This document shows, piece after piece, positions 25,668 to 34,241 of a DNA stretch of 64,000 nt. Position 1 is the first letter of the stretch. The number at the start of each line of letters is the position of its first letter. Position numbers and translations under genes: made by a program. This DNA is from Ruegeria discodermiae (GTDB taxonomy: Bacteria > Pseudomonadota > Alphaproteobacteria > Rhodobacterales > Rhodobacteraceae), in NCBI RefSeq assembly GCF_030758345.1, contig NZ_JAVAMO010000006.1:186001-250000 (forward strand). The letters are read 5' to 3'. Below the pieces are notes generated by a model. That model was not told the DNA's origin. It did no database searches and saw only the letters and a program-made list of their open reading frames with translations.

Positions 25668-26903
25668 ATGACAATGAGCTTTGGGATGCGGGACGAACAC
25701 CGCGCGCTTCTGGACCGGGTGAGCGCGATGATCCGTGATGAGGTCATGCCGCTGGAGGAGGAATATCAGGGGGAAGTGGCCAAGGGCGACCGTTGGCAAT
25801 ACACTGACCGGCAGACCGAGATCCTTGAAGGGTTAAAGGCAAAGGCCAAGGCGGCGGGGTTGTGGAATTTCTGGCTGACCGACAGTGACCGGGGGGTCGG
25901 CCTGACCACCGTTGAATACGCCTATTTCGCCGAAGAGATGGGCAAGACCCCGCTGGGGGCCGAGGTGTTCAACTGCTCGGCGCCCGATACCGGCAATATG
26001 GAAGTCTTTGAACGTTATGGCACCGAGGCCATGAAATCCGAGTGGCTGGCGCCGCTTCTGGAGGGAGAGATACGGTCCGCCTATCTGATGACCGAGCCGG
26101 ATGTGGCCTCGTCTGATGCCACCAATATCTCGATGTCCTGTGTGCGGGACGGGGCGGAATATGTGCTGAATGGCGAGAAATGGTGGGCCTCGGGCGCGGG
26201 CGATCCGCGTTGCCGGGTCTATATCGTGATGGTGCGCACAGGGGATGATGACACTCCCAAGCATCAGCGCCATTCGATGATCGTGGTGCCTGCGAACACT
26301 GCAGGGATCGAGGTGCTGCGGCCCATGCAGGTCTACGGTCATGACGATGCGCCGCACGGGCATATGCATATCCGATTCACCAATGTGCGGGTTCCAGTCG
26401 AGAACATCCTGCTGGGCGAGGGGCGTGGCTTCGAGATCGCGCAAGGCCGTCTTGGGCCGGGCCGCATCCACCATTGCATGCGTGCCATCGGGCAGGCGGA
26501 GACCGCGCTGGAACAGATGTGCAGGCGGTCGCTGCAACGCGAGGCGTTCGGCAAGCGACTGGCGCAGCTTGGCGCGAATTACGACATCATCGCTGAATGC
26601 CGGATGGAGATCGAGATGGCGCGCCTGCTCTGCCTCAAGGCGGCGTGGTACATGGATCAGGGGGATGCGCGGGCTGCAGCCCCCTGGATTTCGCAAATCA
26701 AGGTGATCGCGCCGCGCGTGGCGCTCAAGGTGATCGATGAGGCCGCGCAGATGTTCGGCGCGCAAGGTATCAGTCAGGACACGCCGCTGGCCGCCGCCTG
26801 GACTCATGTGCGGACGCTACGCTTGGCCGATGGCCCGGACGCGGTGCATCGGCGGCAGGTCGCCCGGACGGAGCTAAAGAAATACACGCAGGAAAAAGTC
26901 TGA
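25668..26903 (+). CDS. Acyl-CoA dehydrogenase (ACAD10/11-like group)
   Basis: A 411-residue FAD flavoprotein with the three acyl-CoA dehydrogenase domains: an all-alpha N-terminal part (about 1-130), a beta middle domain containing YLMTEPDVASSDATNI (about 140-155) and EKWWASGAG, and a C-terminal helical domain with RLGPGRIHHCMRAIGQAE and QMFGAQGISQDTPLA. Those blocks match the subgroup found in mammalian ACAD10/11 and bacterial long- or branched-chain enzymes. It oxidises acyl-CoA to enoyl-CoA using electron-transfer flavoprotein. GAAGGAG lies 10 bases before ATG 25668. It appears to be a single-gene unit. Confidence 0.9.
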   Translation: MTMSFGMRDEHRALLDRVSAMIRDEVMPLEEEYQGEVAKGDRWQYTDRQTEILEGLKAKAKAAGLWNFWLTDSDRGVGLTTVEYAYFAEEMGKTPLGAEVFNCSAPDTGNMEVFERYGTEAMKSEWLAPLLEGEIRSAYLMTEPDVASSDATNISMSCVRDGAEYVLNGEKWWASGAGDPRCRVYIVMVRTGDDDTPKHQRHSMIVVPANTAGIEVLRPMQVYGHDDAPHGHMHIRFTNVRVPVENILLGEGRGFEIAQGRLGPGRIHHCMRAIGQAETALEQMCRRSLQREAFGKRLAQLGANYDIIAECRMEIEMARLLCLKAAWYMDQGDARAAAPWISQIKVIAPRVALKVIDEAAQMFGAQGISQDTPLAAAWTHVRTLRLADGPDAVHRRQVARTELKKYTQEKV

Positions 26904-26949
26904 GCCGCATTGCGTTGCGCCGCCGCCGCCAGCGCCCTATCTTCTGCGC

Positions 26950-27600
26950 ATGAAACGCATGTTGCCTCTTGTTCTGTGTCTGATGCCGGTCGGCTTGACC
27001 GCCCATCCGCACGTTTTTGTGGATACCGGGCTGGATGTGATCTTTGACGACCAGAACCGGCTCACCCATGTGCGGGTCACCTGGGCATATGATGATTTCT
27101 ACTCGCTTCTGATCCTCGAAGATCTGGGTCTGGATTCGGACGCTGACAATATCCTTGCGCCGTGGGAGCAGAAGCGGCTGCAAGGCTTCGACATGAACTG
27201 GGTTGAAGGGTTCAACGGTGATCTTGACGCAACGCTGGGCGGTCAACAGCTTCAACTGTCCAGACCGATGGAGCCGACCGCAGAACTGCGTGACGGTCGC
27301 ATTATTACCACCCATCTGCGAGAGGTCACTGGTCAGCCACAGGTCGGCGGGGAAACACTTTCCATAAAACCCTATGATGAGACGTTTTATGTGAGCTACG
27401 ACCTCACCCTGCCGGTGCGATTGACCGGCGAACATACCTGCCTGACTGAACGGATTGACCCAGATATCGACCAGAAACTGTCGGAGATGCGGGCATTTCT
27501 GCTGAGCCTGGATGTCAATGCTGATCTCGAAGAGAACGACATCCCTCTGATCGGCGAGCAATTTGCGACTGAGATCCGGATCACATGTCCAAACTCCTGA
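26950..27600 (+). CDS. DUF1007-family exported protein
   Basis: A 216-residue protein with a signal peptide (about 1-18) cut before HPHVFVD; the HPHVF start of the mature protein is the hallmark of DUF1007. The protein is rich in acidic residues and has an Asp-rich stretch SDADN near residue 60 that could bind metal. DUF1007 genes nearly always precede NicO-type metal transporters, as here, where the stop overlaps the next gene by 16 bases. A periplasmic metal-handling partner of the transporter is the likely role; the metal (Ni, Co or Zn) is unknown. Confidence 0.85.
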   Translation: MKRMLPLVLCLMPVGLTAHPHVFVDTGLDVIFDDQNRLTHVRVTWAYDDFYSLLILEDLGLDSDADNILAPWEQKRLQGFDMNWVEGFNGDLDATLGGQQLQLSRPMEPTAELRDGRIITTHLREVTGQPQVGGETLSIKPYDETFYVSYDLTLPVRLTGEHTCLTERIDPDIDQKLSEMRAFLLSLDVNADLEENDIPLIGEQFATEIRITCPNS

Positions 27601-28484
27601 TCCTGCCGGTTGGCATCGCCGCGGCTTTGTTTTTGTGGCTCTGGGCCGGGGGCGGCTTCGATCAGCTTTCTGTTTGGGCCGCAGGTGAGCAGCGGGAGTT
27701 TCAGAACCAGATTGCTGGCGCATTGCGGGGCTTGCGGGCCGGGCATGACGGCACGCTCTGGCTCTTGATGGGGCTTTGTTTTGCCTACGGGTTCTTTCAC
27801 GCCGTGGGGCCGGGGCATGGCAAGGTGCTGATCGGAGGCTACGGGCTGGGTCGTCGTGTGCCCTGGCTGCGGTTGAGCGTGATCTCGTTGCTGGCCAGTC
27901 TGGGGCAGGCGGTGACGGCGGTGGCCATCGTCTATGCCGGGGTTTTCCTGTTTGACATGACCCGCGAGCGGCTGATCGGCGTGACCGAGGATGTCATGGC
28001 GCCGGTCAGCTACGGTGCGATTGCGCTGGTCGGGCTCTGGCTGGTCTGGCGCGGGCTGCGGAAGTTGATGCACCGGCCTCACACGCACACGCACACGCAT
28101 GCACATGATCACGGCACGTGCGAGAGCTGTGGCCACAAACACGGTCCCGATCTGAATGAGGTCGATCAGGTCTCGACCCCGCGCGAGGCGCTTGCGCTGA
28201 TCGCCAGCATTGCGATCCGGCCCTGCACCGGCGCGCTCTTTGTGTTGCTGATCACCTGGCAGATGGGGATCGGGGGTGCGGGCATCGCCGGGGCGTTTGC
28301 CATGGCCCTGGGTACTGCAACCGTCACGATCACGGTCGGCCTTGCCGCTGCCGGAATGCGCGGCGGGATCGCCGGGTCCGCCGGAGCGTTCCAGCAGGCG
28401 GCAAAAGTGCTGCCCTTGGTCGAACTGATGGCAGGACTTCTTGTTGCGGTCGTGGCGGGCGGGCTGTTGTTGCGCGCGCTCTGA
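27585..28484 (+). CDS. NicO/RcnA-family nickel/cobalt transporter
   Basis: A 299-residue inner-membrane protein with about six or seven helices. HAVGPGHGK (72-80) is the signature of the NicO family. The cytoplasmic or periplasmic loop at about 163-187 holds a run of alternating His-Thr (HTHTHTHAHDH) plus a C179-x-x-C182 pair and further histidines, a typical metal sensor or buffer. RPCTGAL (about 206-212) and a Gly/Ala-rich helix complete the family pattern. Export (RcnA-like) or uptake cannot be distinguished from sequence. Coupled to the DUF1007 gene by a 16-base overlap; convergent with truA. Confidence 0.88.
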   Translation: MSKLLILPVGIAAALFLWLWAGGGFDQLSVWAAGEQREFQNQIAGALRGLRAGHDGTLWLLMGLCFAYGFFHAVGPGHGKVLIGGYGLGRRVPWLRLSVISLLASLGQAVTAVAIVYAGVFLFDMTRERLIGVTEDVMAPVSYGAIALVGLWLVWRGLRKLMHRPHTHTHTHAHDHGTCESCGHKHGPDLNEVDQVSTPREALALIASIAIRPCTGALFVLLITWQMGIGGAGIAGAFAMALGTATVTITVGLAAAGMRGGIAGSAGAFQQAAKVLPLVELMAGLLVAVVAGGLLLRAL

Positions 28485-28490
28485 GCCGGT

Positions 28491-29258
28491 TTACCCGAAG
28501 ACCGGATCGGGATAGCGGACCTGCGCAAGATACAGGCCCTGCGGCGGACAGACCGGACCACAGGCGGCGCGATCGCGCGACTCCAGAGCGTCTTGCACAT
28601 CACTGGGTGTCCAGGCACCGGCCCCCACACGCTCCAGCGTGCCGACAAAACTGCGCACCTGATTGTGCAGGAAGCTGCGGGCGCGCACATGAAAATGTAT
28701 CTCGGGGCCGGAGAAGCCTGCGACCTCTTCTACACGCAACTCATCCAGTGTCTTGACTGGGCTCGCCGCCTGACAGAGCGACGAGCGGAAGGTGGTGAAA
28801 TCATGCCGCCCCAACAACCTGTCCGCGCCCTGCTGCATGGCCACCGCATCCAGCCGGTGGTTGACCCGCCAGACCTGTCCCGCCTCGTGGGTGGCAGGCG
28901 CACGGCGCATCAGGATGCGAAACAGATATTGCCGCTCAACAGCGGAAAAGCGCGCGTGCCAATCGTCCTCTACCCGCGCTGCAGCGGTGATGGCGACTGG
29001 GTGCGGTTTCAGGTGATGGTTCAACGCCTCTGACAGCCGAAACGCCTCCCAGTCCTTGTCCAGATCGCAATGCGCCACCTGGCCCAGCGCATGCACGCCT
29101 GCATCTGTCCGGCCCGCCGCAGCAATCGTATGCGCACCCGGCTGCAACCGGGCCAAAGCCCCTTCAATCGCGCCCTGCACCGAGGGCTGATCCTTCTGGC
29201 GCTGCCATCCGGCAAAGGGTGCGCCCTGGTATTCGACTTTCAAAGCATAACGTGGCAT
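28491..29258 (-). CDS. truA: tRNA pseudouridine(38-40) synthase TruA
   Basis: A 255-residue enzyme read from ATG 29258 ([12 protein letters not shown]); the 30-codon extension to 29348 is not conserved. Catalytic D52 lies in [11 protein letters not shown], and [15 protein letters not shown] near residue 200 is the family's RNA-binding helix region. It isomerises uridines 38-40 in the anticodon stem-loop of many tRNAs. In many alphaproteobacteria truA sits near fmt/def; those genes are not here. Confidence 0.95.
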   Translation of the reverse strand: MPRYALKVEYQGAPFAGWQRQKDQPSVQGAIEGALARLQPGAHTIAAAGRTDAGVHALGQVAHCDLDKDWEAFRLSEALNHHLKPHPVAITAAARVEDDWHARFSAVERQYLFRILMRRAPATHEAGQVWRVNHRLDAVAMQQGADRLLGRHDFTTFRSSLCQAASPVKTLDELRVEEVAGFSGPEIHFHVRARSFLHNQVRSFVGTLERVGAGAWTPSDVQDALESRDRAACGPVCPPQGLYLAQVRYPDPVFG

Positions 29259-29652
29259 GGCCGCGCAGGTATCCAACCGGCACCCCGATGTCCAGCGGAC
29301 AGAGAGCGCTGACCCCGTCACCAAAGGCGACCCCATCGTGATAGTCATAGCCAGATTAAGTACCGGATCTTCAGGTGATGTGCTTGATCATTGTCTTCGC
29401 GCTGTAGGCAGGAGCGCCGGTGACCGTGCCCGCTGAAGCGCTCCGGTTTGTAGGACGTCAAACAACTTTGACCTTTGCGCCAAAAACTGACCCTACCGAC
29501 TTCGGCTGAACTCTCCAATCTCCACCGTCCAGCGCCAGATATCTTTGTCCTAGCGACACGCTGCGGAGAAGGTGCGGAATGAACCCATTGCAGTCAGTTC
29601 AAGTAGTGCGCAATCTGCTCCCACGGCTAGAGGAAATGAAAAGTGGCGGCGG
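29259..29652. other. Intergenic stretch without a supported feature
   Basis: About 390 bases between truA and the zinc-ribbon gene. Base composition becomes less GC-rich after about 29450. A GTG-led extension of the downstream frame starts at 29572 but shows no conserved residues. I see no RNA gene, repeat or clear promoter. Confidence 0.5.
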
Positions 29653-30027
29653 ATGGAACTTCGACGTGAAAACGGCACGCGGGAATTCCCGAAGATGCCA
29701 GAAGCCGGGCCGCCTCGCTGGCCAGAATACCTTACTGCACACGCATGCTTTAGCTGCAATAAATCGTGGAAAATGACTCCTGACAAAAGCGGTCATGTCT
29801 GTCCTGAATGTGGGCAAGCGGTTTGCACTATGGGCCGCTCGTTCAAGGCTCCCAAAAAGTCCGACAAGGAGCAGTGGGAAAAGGTAAGGCGGCTCTGGAA
29901 CGCCGGTTTTCGCTTCCATAGCTATAGGTGCTGTCCCGACGCAGAGAGGCTGCCAGAGCGTCTATCTGAAGTTGACGACTTCATTGCTCGCAATCCGGAG
30001 CACCCATTCAAAATACCCCAACGCTAA
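29653..30027 (+). CDS. Small zinc-ribbon-like protein of unknown function
   Basis: A 124-residue protein with two CxxC pairs (C32/C35 in ACFSCNKSW and C50/C53 in HVCPECGQA), a zinc-ribbon arrangement. A basic segment GRSFKAPKKSDKEQWEKV (61-78) and an aromatic AGFRFHS follow; a further CC pair is at 93-94. The PRWPEYLTAHACFSC to AGFRF region recurs in uncharacterised bacterial proteins. The ribosome site is weak and the start could be GTG 29572. Codon use is less GC-biased than in neighbours and the gene borders decayed DNA, so horizontal origin is possible. Confidence 0.6.
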   Translation: MELRRENGTREFPKMPEAGPPRWPEYLTAHACFSCNKSWKMTPDKSGHVCPECGQAVCTMGRSFKAPKKSDKEQWEKVRRLWNAGFRFHSYRCCPDAERLPERLSEVDDFIARNPEHPFKIPQR

Positions 30028-30254
30028 GCTCTCCACTGATTTTGTGCGGCCGCTTTCGTCCGCGCGGCAGACCTTATCCGTTGGCCGGGCCGACGACCGC
30101 TAGGCGAAGAAACCCGACCTTTATCTCATGTCCTTGAATGCCCGCTTCAGTCGAAACTGGTTTAGCCGAATACCTGCTTGTGAGCTCACTCTGCCAGCCA
30201 ATTCTTTCTTAAGCTACACGCCGTGGAAGAAATCGCCCATTCTCATGCCGTTTG
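30028..30254. other. Intergenic stretch next to the decayed operon
   Basis: About 230 bases between the zinc-ribbon gene and the livF remnant. Probably eroded coding DNA or the former 3' flank of livF; no feature can be supported. Confidence 0.45.
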
Positions 30255-30500
30255 CCTGCAGCGAAACGCGCCTCCCTTGCAGGCATTAGACCCGGTTTGA
30301 GACCGACAGCGTCTGGGCGATGTCCTATTCGAAGATACTGGCCTCGTCCCTTCGCCGATGATGCCGGGAAGCGCGGTGTAGATGTCCTTGATGATAGTCG
30401 GCGCGAGGCCGAGGCTGATCTCGTCGAAGAGGGTCAGATCGGGATTGGCCATCAGCGCCCGCCCGATGGCAACCATCTGCTGTTGCCCGCCCGAATTCGT
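30255..30500 (-). pseudogene. livF: livF remnant (branched-chain amino-acid ABC transporter ATPase, 3' part)
   Basis: Starting at [19 protein letters not shown] (ABC signature), the remnant keeps the Walker B region [18 protein letters not shown], then shifts frame after PGIIGEGT. In the next frame the LivF C-terminus continues as [12 protein letters not shown] and CLQ..RVSLQ, but with a TAG (30325-30327) where Gln of VEQD is expected and a TAA (30286-30288) where Tyr is expected. The Walker A half is missing: the sequence joins directly to an unrelated gene fragment near 30495. LivF powers uptake of branched-chain amino acids and related acids; this copy cannot be functional. Confidence 0.85.
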
Positions 30501-30741
30501 TGATGTCACCGGCAATATAGGTCGATAAATCCCGGTCGCTTGTTGGCGCCTTCAATAGCGATCTCAGGATCAGACGTTCCAGGCGAAACAGCCAGATGCC
30601 ATAGAACGCTGACAGATAGTCCTCTAAAGTCACGTGGCCGGCAATCTCGGTTGAAAAACAATCGGTATAGAACCCTGTTTTGAATGCGTAGCTGTCGATC
30701 AGCGAACCCGGTGGCGGTTCGGTCGCCCGCGCAGGCATCAC
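30495..30741 (-). pseudogene. 5' fragment of a conserved gene (DUF2867-like), fused to livF debris
   Basis: About 80 conserved-looking residues from GTG 30741, including GSLIDSYAFKTGFYTDCF and FYGIWLFRLERLILRSLL, resemble the N-terminal half of short proteins of the DUF2867 type, then similarity stops at about INEF where the sequence runs into livF in another frame. The reading frame continues as antisense-like arginine-rich text to a stop. Its start overlaps the stop of the upstream esterase (GTGA), showing it was once part of that operon. The family call is tentative. Confidence 0.55.
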
Positions 30742-31460
30742 GTGGCGTTTGCTGTTTCGCCGGCGGCAAGATGCTTCTTCAGGAACGCACGTGTCCTCTC
30801 AAGAAAGAGCCCAGAGACTTTCCATTCCGGCGCCACGATTTCAAAGACATGCGGCGCACCATCGACATACATGGTTTCGCAGGGTACTCCGGCGTCGATC
30901 AGACGGTCCGCATATTTGCGGGTTTCTTCCGAGAACAGGTCATATATGCCAACCCCAATCCAAGTCGGTGGGAGGCCGCTCAAATCTGCGCGTCGCGCCG
31001 GTGCCGCATATTCCCATACAGCAGCGTCCCCGGTCTTGGCCGGTTGCAGATAGGCGTTCCAGGCAATCTTGTTGCAGCGGTTGTTCCAGATCTCAAACGT
31101 TTCCTTGCCCAGTGACCGGTCTGCCGCAACACGGTCGTCCAGCATCGGATAATGCAGAACCTGCGCCACTGGCTGCTGGCCACCTTCGTTGTGAATGCGG
31201 TTGACCAGCGCTGCTGCGAGCCCACCCCCACCGCTTTGACCCAGAATGGCCAGACGCGTCGAGTCGATGTCATCCGCGTCCAGCATCCATTGCCACGCCG
31301 CGCGCGCATCGTCCAAAGCCGCAGGATAGGGGTTTTCCGACGCCCAGCGGTATTCAACGGTCACAATTGGAACGCGGAGCCAGCGTGCAAAACGCGGCGC
31401 GACCGTGTTCACCTGCTCGGTCGTGCCGGCGATAAAGCCGCCGCCATGTATCCAGAGCAC
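30738..31460 (-). CDS. Alpha/beta hydrolase (HSL-type esterase), N-terminally truncated
   Basis: A 240-residue frame from GTG 31460. The oxyanion HGGG motif is at residues 5-8, whereas hormone-sensitive-lipase-type esterases carry it about 75-80 residues in, so the cap and first strands are missing. The catalytic triad survives: S76 in GQSGGGG, D174 in GIYDLF and H204 in APHVFE. The upstream sequence (31461-31500) stays open but reaches the stop of the flavoenzyme gene at once. Probably a recent deletion left a non-functional or badly folded protein; initiation inside the old gene is not excluded. Confidence 0.65.
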   Translation of the reverse strand: MLWIHGGGFIAGTTEQVNTVAPRFARWLRVPIVTVEYRWASENPYPAALDDARAAWQWMLDADDIDSTRLAILGQSGGGGLAAALVNRIHNEGGQQPVAQVLHYPMLDDRVAADRSLGKETFEIWNNRCNKIAWNAYLQPAKTGDAAVWEYAAPARRADLSGLPPTWIGVGIYDLFSEETRKYADRLIDAGVPCETMYVDGAPHVFEIVAPEWKVSGLFLERTRAFLKKHLAAGETANAT

Positions 31461-31500
31461 GCCCCATATGCTGCGATACCTGTGTCTGAAAGTCCCTGGA

Positions 31501-33513
31501 TCAGACGACTGCGGCCAATCTGACGGCCTGATCGATTGCGCGTCTTGCGTCGAGTTCCGCGGCGACGTCGGCGCCGCCGATCAGGGTGGGGGTGCCGCCC
31601 ATCTGGGTGGCCAGATCGCGGTTTGATTCCTGGCCAGCACACAGGATCACGTTGTCGACCTCCAGCACCCGTGGTTCACCGTCCACGTTGATGTGCAGAC
31701 CCTCGTCGTCGATCTTCACATACTGGCAGCCACCGATCATGTTCACCCGGGCACGCTGCAGTTGCGCGCGGTGAATCCAGCCGGTGGTCGCGCCCAGGTT
31801 CTCACCCAGTTTAGAGGTCTTGCGCTGCAGCAGATACACCTCGCGGGCAGGGGCGGGGATGTCCGGCGCACCGGTCAGGCCGCCACGGGTCTTGCCGCTC
31901 AGATCGATGCCCCATTCGCGGGCAAACTGATCGGGGTCCAGGCTGGCGGATGGGCCGGAATGGACAAGAAACTCGCTGACGTCGAAGCCGATGCCGCCTG
32001 CACCGATGACAGCCACGCGTTTGCCGACGGGCTTCTGGTCACGCAGAACGTCGACATAAGTCAGCACTTTGGGATGGTCGATGCCCAGGATCTGCGGCTC
32101 ACGCGGATGCACACCTGTTGCAGTGATCACCTCGTCAAATCCCTCCAGATCTCCCGGCTTGACGAAGGTGTTCAGCTTCAGGTCGACGCCGGAGAGTTCG
32201 ATTTCCTTGCCGAAATAGCGCATGGTTTCGTGGAATTCTTCCTTGCCGGGCACTTGCACTGCAATGTTGAGCTGCCCGCCGATCTTGTCGGAGGCGTCAA
32301 ACAGGGTCACGTTATGGCCGCGCCGCGCCGCCGTGGTGGCATAGGCCAGCCCCGCCGGGCCCGCGCCGACAACCGCGATCTTCTTAGGCGCGTCGGTGGG
32401 CGCGATCTCGATCTCGGTTTCATGGGCCGCGCGCGGGTTCACAAGGCAAGATGTGACCTGTTGCTTGAAGACCTGGTCCAGACAGGCCTGATTGCAGCCA
32501 ATGCAGGTGTTGATCTCATCCGAGCGGCCTTCGGCAGCCTTCACCACAAACTCTGCATCGGCCAGGAAGGGGCGCGCCATTGACACCATGTCGGCGTCGC
32601 CGCGTTCCAGGATTTCTTCGGCGACTTCCGGCGTATTGATCCGGTTCGAGGTGATGACCGGCACCGAAACCGCCCCCTTGAACGCGGCCGTGATGCGGGT
32701 GAAAGCCGCGCGCGGCACCAGCGTGGCAATGGTGGGTACCCGCGCCTCGTGCCAGCCGATGCCGGTGTTGATGATTGAAACCCCGGCCTTTTCCAGCTCC
32801 TGACCCAGCTCGATCACCTCTTCCATGGTCGAGCCGCCCTCGACCAGATCCAGCATCGACAGGCGGAAGATCAGCAGGAAGTTCTCGCCCACGGCCGCGC
32901 GTGTGCGGCGCACGATCTCAACCGCAAGGCGGGTCCGGTTCTGGTAAGAGCCCCCCCAGTCATCGGTCCGGTGGTTCACGCGTTCGGCGATGAACTGGTT
33001 GATGAAATAGCCCTCAGACCCCATGATCTCGACCCCGTCATAGCCCGCTTTCTGGGCGCAGACGGCGCAGTTGACGAAATCGTCGATCTGCTTCTCGATC
33101 TCGTCCGAGGTCAGCTCGCGTGGGACAAACGGGTTGATCGGAGCCTTGATGGGGGAGGCGCTGATATTGTCGGGGTTATAGGCGTAGCGGCCCGTATGCA
33201 GGATCTGCATGCAGATGATCCCGCCCGCCTCATGCACCTCCTCGGCGATCGGGCGATGCTCTTCGATGTCATGCTCGTTCATCATGGTGCCGCCGCCCTT
33301 GATCACGGCACTTTCCGGGTTGGGGCCGACGCCACCGGTCACGATCAGGCCAACACCGCCGCGCGCGCGATCCGCATAAAACCGCGCCATCCGCTCGACA
33401 CCACCCTTGATATCCTCAAGACCAAGGTGCATCGACCCCATCAGGATGCGGTTCGGCAAGATCACATGGCCAACTTCGAGCGGGGTAAAAAGGTTGGGAT
33501 ACTGTTCAGTCAT
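31501..33513 (-). CDS. NADH:flavin oxidoreductase / 2,4-dienoyl-CoA reductase-type enzyme
   Basis: A 670-residue protein of the FadH/trimethylamine dehydrogenase family. The N-terminal TIM barrel (about 1-335) binds FMN; Y169 (GSEGYFIN) and H255 (GIGWHEARVP) match catalytic residues of E. coli FadH. 4Fe-4S ligands are C337, C340, C344 and C356. The FAD/NAD(P) part starts at VVGAGPAGLA (381-390), with a second GAGGIGFD dinucleotide site. It may reduce an enoyl- or dienoyl-CoA. It is the only intact member of a decayed operon (acyl-CoA dehydrogenase remnant upstream, truncated esterase downstream); expression from the surviving upstream promoter is plausible. Confidence 0.88.
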   Translation of the reverse strand: MTEQYPNLFTPLEVGHVILPNRILMGSMHLGLEDIKGGVERMARFYADRARGGVGLIVTGGVGPNPESAVIKGGGTMMNEHDIEEHRPIAEEVHEAGGIICMQILHTGRYAYNPDNISASPIKAPINPFVPRELTSDEIEKQIDDFVNCAVCAQKAGYDGVEIMGSEGYFINQFIAERVNHRTDDWGGSYQNRTRLAVEIVRRTRAAVGENFLLIFRLSMLDLVEGGSTMEEVIELGQELEKAGVSIINTGIGWHEARVPTIATLVPRAAFTRITAAFKGAVSVPVITSNRINTPEVAEEILERGDADMVSMARPFLADAEFVVKAAEGRSDEINTCIGCNQACLDQVFKQQVTSCLVNPRAAHETEIEIAPTDAPKKIAVVGAGPAGLAYATTAARRGHNVTLFDASDKIGGQLNIAVQVPGKEEFHETMRYFGKEIELSGVDLKLNTFVKPGDLEGFDEVITATGVHPREPQILGIDHPKVLTYVDVLRDQKPVGKRVAVIGAGGIGFDVSEFLVHSGPSASLDPDQFAREWGIDLSGKTRGGLTGAPDIPAPAREVYLLQRKTSKLGENLGATTGWIHRAQLQRARVNMIGGCQYVKIDDEGLHINVDGEPRVLEVDNVILCAGQESNRDLATQMGGTPTLIGGADVAAELDARRAIDQAVRLAAVV

Positions 33514-33627
33514 TGGCTTGATATCCTCCAGTCGGCTATGGGGCGTTTAGCTTATCTGACCCGGTAGCTGGTGTTTCATTGCTGTGCCGGTTGGTTTGGG
33601 TGTCCGGCGGGGTTTGTCTCAAAGTCT

Positions 33628-34166
33628 TCAGAATTCCTCGGCGGTCATGTCAAAGCCGATATCGGGCAGAAAGCCCTTCGTCACCGGGGTCACCGGGGAG
33701 ACCAGCGCGCGCGCCTCCGCATCTTCGTTGCGATGCGCCCGGTCGATCAGCGTCGCGGCCCAACAGGCCAGCGCGCGACCACCCTCGACAAAGCTCTTTT
33801 GTTCCAGAAGGTTGCGGCGCATTTCAGGATGCACAATCAGCGGGTCCGCCCGGCCTTCCGGGGTCTTCGCGCCGGTCACGTCGCGCCCCTGAAGCCGGTC
33901 CAGCCCCCTTCACGCAGCGCATCAAAGCCTTCGCGAAAGCACGGAGCGGTAAGAACCCGACCATTTTCGAGCGTGCACCCGATCTGATCGCCATCATGGT
34001 TTATTGGCGCAAAAGTATCCGAGGCCAACCTGCCTGCTTCATCTAGAACCGCAGCCGTAAAACCGCTTTCGAGGTCCTTGTAACCAGGAACGTCGGATTC
34101 CGTGACCCGAAAGACATCGTGCAGCAGGAACTCAGCATCATCAACCGGTGCTGTGAAATGCGGCAT
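33628..34166 (-). pseudogene. Acyl-CoA dehydrogenase remnant with internal deletion
   Basis: Two pieces of one gene. The first (34166 down to 33876) encodes an intact N-terminus typical of the roughly 590-residue acyl-CoA dehydrogenases (MPHFTAPVDDAEFLLHDV, and [18 protein letters not shown]). It then jumps, out of frame, into the late-middle portion ([48 protein letters not shown]), which stops at 33628 before the QVWGGHGY-type catalytic region. About 300 residues are missing inside and the C-terminus is lost. The ATG and ribosome site (GGAGGAGA-like) upstream are still good. Confidence 0.85.
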
Positions 34167-34205
34167 TATGGTCTCCTCCGAATTTTAGGAAGTCCTAACA
34201 TTTAA

Positions 34206-34241
34206 GTTGCACGTGGCAACTCTTTGAGTTGGCAACGTTGC
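34206..34241. promoter_or_regulatory. Candidate IclR binding region ahead of the decayed operon
   Basis: GTTGC (34206-34210) and GCAAC (34216-34220) flank a 5-base spacer; 11 bases later comes the perfect palindrome GCAACGTTGC (34232-34241). They lie 40-75 bases upstream of the acyl-CoA dehydrogenase remnant. The same half-sites recur in the iclR/CoA-transferase promoter. Confidence 0.45.

Noticed and set aside
28080-28110. Simple CAC/ACG repeat
   Set aside because: Codes the His-Thr metal-binding loop of the NicO transporter; not a non-coding repeat.
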